Below, piece by piece: positions 59,866 to 64,000 of a stretch of DNA of 64,000 bases (position 1 is the first letter of the stretch; every line of letters starts with the position of its first letter). The notes under the pieces were generated by a model. The model worked only from the letters and a program-made list of their open reading frames with translations. It had not been told where the DNA came from and made no database searches. A program made the position numbers and the translations under genes. Source of the DNA: Sphingopyxis fribergensis (GTDB lineage: Bacteria > Pseudomonadota > Alphaproteobacteria > Sphingomonadales > Sphingomonadaceae); contig NZ_CP009122.1 of assembly GCF_000803645.1 (NCBI RefSeq), forward strand, positions 4,929,585-4,993,584, read 5' to 3'.

Positions 59866-61408
59866 TCCCCAGCGCCCAAAGCGCAGCGGCGCCGACGGCT
59901 GCGCCGACCAGCGCGGTCAACGCATAGCGCCACCAGCTCCGCTTCTCGCCCTTCTCCCACATCAGCGGGATCTCGGGCAGCGGCGGGGCGGGGGGGGCGG
60001 CCCCCTTTCTGGGAAGCTGCGCGTCGAGGCGGCGGATGATGTCGGGGATCAACGCCAGCGTCTTGCCCTGTTCGCGCAGCCCGTCGGCGAGCGCGGCCTC
60101 GGGGCCGAGTTCGTCGCGGATCCATTCGCTGACGAAGGGGCCCGAGACGTTCCACATATTGATCTTGGGATTGAGCATCGTCGCGACGCCCTCGACCATC
60201 ACCATCGTCTTCTGCAGCAGCAGCAGGTGCGGTTGCGTCTGCATGTCAAAATCGCGGGTGATCGCGAACAGTCCGTCGAGCATCTGGCCGACGCTGAGCT
60301 CGCTCACCGGTTTGCCGCGCATCGGTTCGCCGACCGCGCGCAGCGCCGTCGCGAATTCTTCGACATTATGATAGGCAGGCACATATTGCGCCTCGAAATG
60401 GATTTCGGCGACGCGGCGGTAATTGCCCGTGGTCAGGCCATAGAGGATCTCGGCGAGCCAGTAGCGCGCCTGCCGGTTGATCCGCCCCATGATGCCAAAG
60501 TCCACGGCGGCGATCGTGCCGTCGGCCTTCACGAACAAATTTCCCTGGTGCATGTCGGCGTGGAAAAAGCCCTCGGCGATCGCCTGCCGCAGGAAGGCGT
60601 TGACAAGGTTCGCCGACAGCGCCTCCATGTCATGCCCCGCGGCGATCAGCGCATCGCGGTGCGAAATCTTGATGCCTTCGATCCAGTCCAGCGTCATCAC
60701 CCGGCTCGTGGTGCGGTCCCAGTCGATTTCGGGGACCTCGTACGTCGGCACGCCGACCATCGCGTCGCGCAGTTCCGACGCCGAAGCGGCCTCGCGGCGC
60801 AGATCGAGCTCGCGCAGCGTCCAGCGGCGGAAATTGGCGATTACTTCGCGCGGACGCAGCCGCGTCGCTTCGCCGCCGAGCGCCTCGAGATGCGCGGCGG
60901 CCCATTCATAGGTGTCGATGTCGCGCGCGAACTGCTTGTCGATGCCGGGACGGCGTACTTTCACGGCGACCTTGCGGCCCTCGGTCGTCACCGCGCGGTG
61001 GACCTGGGCGATCGACGCCGACCCGACGGGTTCGGGATCGAATTCGCTGTAGAGGCTTTCGAGCGGGACTTCGAAGGTCGCCTCGATTTCCTGACGGATA
61101 CGCTCGAACGCGACCGGCGCGAGCGCGTCCTGCAGCGTCAGAAGATTATGCGCGGCTTCTTCGCCGACGAGGTCGGGGCGCGTCGCGAGCGTCTGTCCTA
61201 GTTTGACTGCGGCGGGGCCGATCGCCTGAAAGGCCGCGGCATAGTCCGGCACCTTCGGTTGAATCGTGCCCAGCCGCGCGATGCGGCACAGTCGCTTGAC
61301 CCCCGGCGGAGTCTGCGGCGCACTTTCGATCCCGCGCAGCGCGCCGTGGCGCGCTAGGATGCGCCCCCACTTCAGCAGGCGGACGATATGGGTGAAGGGT
61401 CGGGTCAA
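59858..61408 (-). CDS. ubiB: UbiB/COQ8 family ubiquinone biosynthesis protein
   Basis: Atypical protein-kinase-like ATPase needed for ubiquinone synthesis, 516 residues. It shows the KxGQ motif region AAVKLGQTLATRPDLV, AQVHRAVTTEGRKVAVKVRRPG, the ExD segment ELDLRREAASASEL, GFFHADMHQGNLFV and AAVDFGIMGR (catalytic and DFG-like), and a C-terminal membrane helix (YALTALVGAAVGAAALWALG). I prefer TTG 61408, which overlaps the ubiE stop as TTGA and has GGTGG upstream; GTG at 61417 is the alternative. Its 3' end overlaps the convergent lipoprotein gene by 8 nt. Confidence 0.93.
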   Translation of the reverse strand: MTRPFTHIVRLLKWGRILARHGALRGIESAPQTPPGVKRLCRIARLGTIQPKVPDYAAAFQAIGPAAVKLGQTLATRPDLVGEEAAHNLLTLQDALAPVAFERIRQEIEATFEVPLESLYSEFDPEPVGSASIAQVHRAVTTEGRKVAVKVRRPGIDKQFARDIDTYEWAAAHLEALGGEATRLRPREVIANFRRWTLRELDLRREAASASELRDAMVGVPTYEVPEIDWDRTTSRVMTLDWIEGIKISHRDALIAAGHDMEALSANLVNAFLRQAIAEGFFHADMHQGNLFVKADGTIAAVDFGIMGRINRQARYWLAEILYGLTTGNYRRVAEIHFEAQYVPAYHNVEEFATALRAVGEPMRGKPVSELSVGQMLDGLFAITRDFDMQTQPHLLLLQKTMVMVEGVATMLNPKINMWNVSGPFVSEWIRDELGPEAALADGLREQGKTLALIPDIIRRLDAQLPRKGAAPPAPPLPEIPLMWEKGEKRSWWRYALTALVGAAVGAAALWALGIN

Positions 61409-62142
61409 GCTTTCCACCCGCTGTGGATCGCGACGAGCCCGCCGAGGATCGGTTCGACCTTCACCGCGGTGAAGCCCGCGTCGCGGATCATCTGCGCGAA
61501 TTTGGGCATGGGCGGGAAGCGGCGGATCGATTCGATCAGGTAGCGATAGCTGTCCTCGTCATCGGCGATCAGCTTGCCGAGCTTGGGGACGAGGTGGTGC
61601 GAATAGGCGTCATAAGCCTGCGCGAAACCCGGCCATTCGTTGGTCGAAAATTCGAGGCAGAAAAAGCGCCCGCCATAACGCAGCACGCGATGTGCTTCGG
61701 CCAGCGCCGCCGGGATGTCGGTGACGTTGCGGATGCCGAAGGCGATCGTATAGGCGTCGAAAAACTGGTCGGGGAAGGAGAGCTTCTCGGCATTTTGTTC
61801 GGACCAGACGAGGCTGTCGATGCCGCGCTCGGCCGCGCGCTCGACGCCGACGCCGAGCATGTCGGGATTGATGTCGGCGACGGTGATGCTCGCGCCGAAC
61901 CGCTCCATGCGAAAGGCGATGTCGCCGGTGCCGCCCGCCATGTCGAGGATCGTCTCGCCCTCGCGCGGCTTCACGCGGCGGACGAAGCGGTCTTTCCACA
62001 GACGGTGCATGCCGCCCGACATCGCGTCGTTCATGATGTCGTACTTGCGCGCGACGCGGCTGAACACTTCGCCGACCATCGCGGTCTTGTCGCCCGCGGG
62101 GACCTGTTCATAACCGAAGCTGACGGTATCGGGGGTGGCCAT
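61405..62142 (-). CDS. ubiE: Demethylmenaquinone / 2-methoxy-6-polyprenyl-benzoquinol methyltransferase
   Basis: C-methylation step of ubiquinone (and menaquinone) synthesis. The 245-residue SAM methyltransferase has VFSRVARKYDIMNDAMSGGMHRLWKDRF, then ILDMAGGTGDIAFRM for SAM, ITVADINPDML, and YTIAFGIRNVTDIPAAL plus VLRYGGRFFCLEFS, the UbiE signatures. ATG 62142 is the conserved start. ubiB follows with a 4-nt overlap. The gene is divergent from mutM, with 93 nt between starts. Confidence 0.96.
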   Translation of the reverse strand: MATPDTVSFGYEQVPAGDKTAMVGEVFSRVARKYDIMNDAMSGGMHRLWKDRFVRRVKPREGETILDMAGGTGDIAFRMERFGASITVADINPDMLGVGVERAAERGIDSLVWSEQNAEKLSFPDQFFDAYTIAFGIRNVTDIPAALAEAHRVLRYGGRFFCLEFSTNEWPGFAQAYDAYSHHLVPKLGKLIADDEDSYRYLIESIRRFPPMPKFAQMIRDAGFTAVKVEPILGGLVAIHSGWKA

Positions 62143-62235
62143 GGATTGCGCGCCTTTGCGGGGGAGAGGTAAAGTCGAACGGCCTTTAGCGGGGCCTTGC
62201 CGCCCGCGCAAATGGCGCGTAGCCCGATGCGCGAT

Positions 62236-63045
62236 ATGCCAGAGTTGCCCGAAGTCGAAACCACCGTGCGCGGCCTTGCGCCTTTCCTCGAAGGCCAGCG
62301 GCTGACCGCCGTCACCACCTTTCGCCCCGACCTGCGCCGGCCCTTTCCCGCCGACCTCGCGCAGCGCCTCACCGGCGCAACGGTCACCACCCTGTCGCGC
62401 CGTGCCAAATATGGCGTCATCTCGACCGACCGCGACGATCATATGATCTTCCACCTCGGCATGTCGGGGCGCTGGCGCACCGAGGGCGGCGAGGCGGGCA
62501 AGCACGATCATCTGCTGCTCGAAACGGCAGGGCACCGATTGTTCCTTCACGATCCGCGCCGTTTCGGGTCGGTCGATCTGGTGAGCGGCGACCCGCTGAC
62601 GCTGTTTCCGGCGTTCGTGACGCTCGGACCCGAACCCTTGTCCGACGCTTTCGATGCCGCCTATCTCGCCAAGGCGCTGGCGGGGCGGCGCGCGCCGATC
62701 AAGGCGATGCTGCTCGACCAGACCATCGTCGCGGGACTCGGCAATATCTATGTCTGCGAAGCGCTCAACATGGCGCGGATCGCGCCGACGAAGCCCGCCG
62801 CCGATGTGCCCAAAACGAAGCTCGCGGTGCTGGTGCCCGCGATCAAGAAGGTGCTGACCGCCGCGATCGCCGCGGGCGGGTCGACGCTGCGCGATTTCCT
62901 TAGCCCCGAGGGCGACCTTGGCTATTTCGCGAAGGACTGGCGCGTCTATGGCCGCGAGGGCGAGGCGTGCGAATGCGGCGGGACGATCGCGCGGATCGTC
63001 CAGAGCGGGCGCTCGACCTTCTATTGCCCCAAATGTCAGCGCTGA
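62236..63045 (+). CDS. mutM: Formamidopyrimidine-DNA glycosylase
   Basis: Removes 8-oxoguanine and formamidopyrimidines from DNA. The 269-residue protein starts MPELPEVETTVRGL (Pro2/Glu3 catalytic end), with LGMSGRWR, LHDPRRFGSV, LLDQTIVAGLGNIYVCEALNMARI (helix-two-turn-helix) and a zinc finger CECGG to FYCPKC at the end. The start is fixed by the obligatory N-terminal proline. The upstream in-frame codons are ignored. rpsT follows downstream on the same strand. Confidence 0.97.
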   Translation: MPELPEVETTVRGLAPFLEGQRLTAVTTFRPDLRRPFPADLAQRLTGATVTTLSRRAKYGVISTDRDDHMIFHLGMSGRWRTEGGEAGKHDHLLLETAGHRLFLHDPRRFGSVDLVSGDPLTLFPAFVTLGPEPLSDAFDAAYLAKALAGRRAPIKAMLLDQTIVAGLGNIYVCEALNMARIAPTKPAADVPKTKLAVLVPAIKKVLTAAIAAGGSTLRDFLSPEGDLGYFAKDWRVYGREGEACECGGTIARIVQSGRSTFYCPKCQR

Positions 63046-63231
63046 GAGGGGCAATCGCCCGAAAACCATTGACCATATGGGCCAAGCTGGCTATGCGCGC
63101 ACCCTTCGAGCAGGGTCCGGTCGTACCGGAACCGGCCGTATCCGGACATTGATTCGCCTGTTTGCGCGATTCGGCTGCTCCGGTGACGCTGTGCTCCGAC
63201 CGACTTAGACCGTTTGAAAACCGAGGAATTT

Positions 63232-63495
63232 ATGGCCAATACGCCCCAGGCAAAAAAGCGCATCCGCCGCAACACCGCGCGCACCGTCGTGAACAAGAAT
63301 CGCGTTTCGCGTATTCGCACGCTGGTAAAGAAGGTTGAGAACGCCGTTGCCGCCGGTGACAAGGATGCCGCGGCCACCGCACTGAAGGCGGCGCAGCCTG
63401 AAATGGCACGCGGCGTTGCCAAGGGTGTCCTCCACAAGAACACCGTGGCCCGCAAGTTCTCGCGCCTGACCAAGAGCGTGAACGCGATCGCCTGA
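63232..63495 (+). CDS. rpsT: Small ribosomal subunit protein bS20
   Basis: Ribosomal protein binding 16S rRNA, 87 residues, Lys/Arg/Ala-rich. Starts [24 protein letters not shown] and ends with [23 protein letters not shown], both typical. GAGGAATTT precedes ATG 63232. It is followed by a strong terminator. In alphaproteobacteria rpsT commonly precedes dnaA. Confidence 0.97.
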   Translation: MANTPQAKKRIRRNTARTVVNKNRVSRIRTLVKKVENAVAAGDKDAAATALKAAQPEMARGVAKGVLHKNTVARKFSRLTKSVNAIA

Positions 63496-63517
63496 TTCGA
63501 TCCGTCCCGAAAGGGAA

Positions 63518-63558
63518 CAAAAAGGACCCGTCGGCTTCATGCCCGCGGGTCCTTTTTT
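63518..63558 (+). terminator. Rho-independent terminator after rpsT
   Basis: AAAAAGGACCCGTCGGC, loop, GCCCGCGGGTCCTTTTTTG. The arms GGACCCG and CGGGTCC are fully complementary and a six-T run follows, 25 nt after the rpsT stop. Confidence 0.88.
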
Positions 63559-64000
63559 GCGTCCGATATTGTGACAGCGCGATGGCAATAGTGTTGCAGC
63601 GCGGTAAGTGACGGAATTACTGCGATTCGTTCTTTTGTCACGGCTACGTCATAATTAAATCATTGAAAATAATCGATAAAATGACGCTTTGGCGCGATTC
63701 CGGCCCCCCTGGTGAGTCAAGATTTTTATTTCAGTATTTTTACATGCCGCGCCCTTGATCGACTCGGCGCGGCCTGACTAGACAGAGTGCGTCGTCGGCC
63801 TTCGCCGGTGGCCGCCACATCGACATGATTCGCACTACTTCGGACCCGTTGGTCCCGGGAAGGATGCCTGTACTTCGTGCAGGCGACGAATCGGCGCGTG
63901 GACTGGCCGCCCGAACGTCTGACGATGAGGGGACCTAAGGGGGCGGCACAGCGTGACAGAGAGCGGCAATTGGCATGGGCATAACGCAAAGGGCGGAGCA
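63559..64000. other. Non-coding stretch, probable dnaA leader / origin-proximal region
   Basis: About 440 nt with no credible gene. The first part (63630-63745) is distinctly AT-rich for this genome (ATAATTAAATCATTGAAAAT, then TTTTTATTTCAGTATTTTT). GANTC sites are dense across it (63624, 63696, 63714, 63761, 63827, 63888, with one more inside rpsT at 63494). Short hairpins such as GGACC/GGTCC near 63842-63855 and CCTG/CAGG near 63867-63882 follow. The position after rpsT suggests dnaA begins beyond 64000. No convincing DnaA boxes were read by eye. Confidence 0.5.

Noticed and set aside
63726..63989. Small minus-strand gene after rpsT
   Set aside because: Composition is Arg/Ser-rich with no ribosome site or known motif, and it runs through likely regulatory DNA.
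63559..64000. Defined oriC with DnaA boxes
   Set aside because: AT-rich patches are present but no clear TTATCCACA-type boxes were found by eye. Only an origin-proximal position is claimed.
1..64000. CRISPR array, tRNA or rRNA genes, prophage or intact insertion sequence
   Set aside because: No regularly spaced direct repeats, no TTCGA-type tRNA arm in a cloverleaf context, and no transposase, integrase or phage structural protein was recognised.

Overview
The window looks like a chromosomal segment of a sphingomonad (Alphaproteobacteria, Sphingomonadales; Sphingopyxis-like is my best guess). This rests on high GC, an RNase E with the alphaproteobacterial acidic/basic insert in its S1 domain, several large TonB-dependent receptors, many 1-4 nt gene overlaps, palindromic intergenic repeats, and the right-hand order dut-coaBC / ubiB-ubiE / mutM / rpsT. 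In alphaproteobacteria that order normally borders dnaA and the replication origin, so the right edge probably runs into the dnaA leader. No tRNA, rRNA, CRISPR array, intact insertion sequence or prophage was seen.

Region by region. (1) 1-9.4 kb, minus strand: a ten-gene operon for the late steps of cobalamin assembly (btuB, two unassigned genes, cobT, alpha-ribazole phosphatase, cobS, threonine-phosphate decarboxylase, cbiB/cobD, cobQ, cobU). Almost every junction overlaps by a few bases, and a cobalamin riboswitch precedes btuB. (2) 9.4-17.6 kb: housekeeping and envelope genes (S41 protease lipoprotein, rlmE, ppx/gppA, a glycine-zipper protein, a phytase-like esterase, rpmB, tadA, sirtuin, dapB, nth). 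(3) 17.8-22.1 kb: helicase and phosphoesterase of the ligase-associated DNA repair set, with a double retropepsin-like protease gene between them. (4) 22.3-36.5 kb: an accessory catabolic/uptake region with an intact TonB receptor, a decayed paralogue, an M20 peptidase, a TetR regulator diverging from a Rieske oxygenase, an FAD monooxygenase, a PYROXD2-like oxidoreductase, an APC permease and a second TonB receptor. (5) 36.6-45.9 kb: TPR-sulfotransferase, a DsbA-like protein with a long N-terminal extension, BepA-like M48 protease, RNase E and an N-acetylmuramoyl-L-alanine amidase. (6) 46-49 kb: a three-gene operon of lactone oxidase, DSD1-family PLP enzyme and TetR regulator. (7) 49-54.6 kb: PBP1A, release factor 2, a lipoprotein-type methyltransferase, a DsrE-like protein and a MoeB/ThiF enzyme. 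(8) 54.6-63.5 kb: dut, coaBC, a two-gene glycosyltransferase/membrane unit, an orphan lipoprotein, ubiB, ubiE, mutM and rpsT. (9) 63.5-64 kb: a non-coding, partly AT-rich stretch with a cluster of GANTC sites.

Functionally, the left operon imports corrinoid through BtuB and completes the nucleotide loop under B12 feedback. The middle region is probably a substrate-specific import and oxidation module whose substrate cannot be read from sequence. The right part is the conserved origin-proximal housekeeping block. No clearly new system stands out; the best candidates are the unassigned gene pair in the B12 operon, the regulated Rieske/FAD cluster, the lipoprotein methyltransferase and the DsbA fusion.
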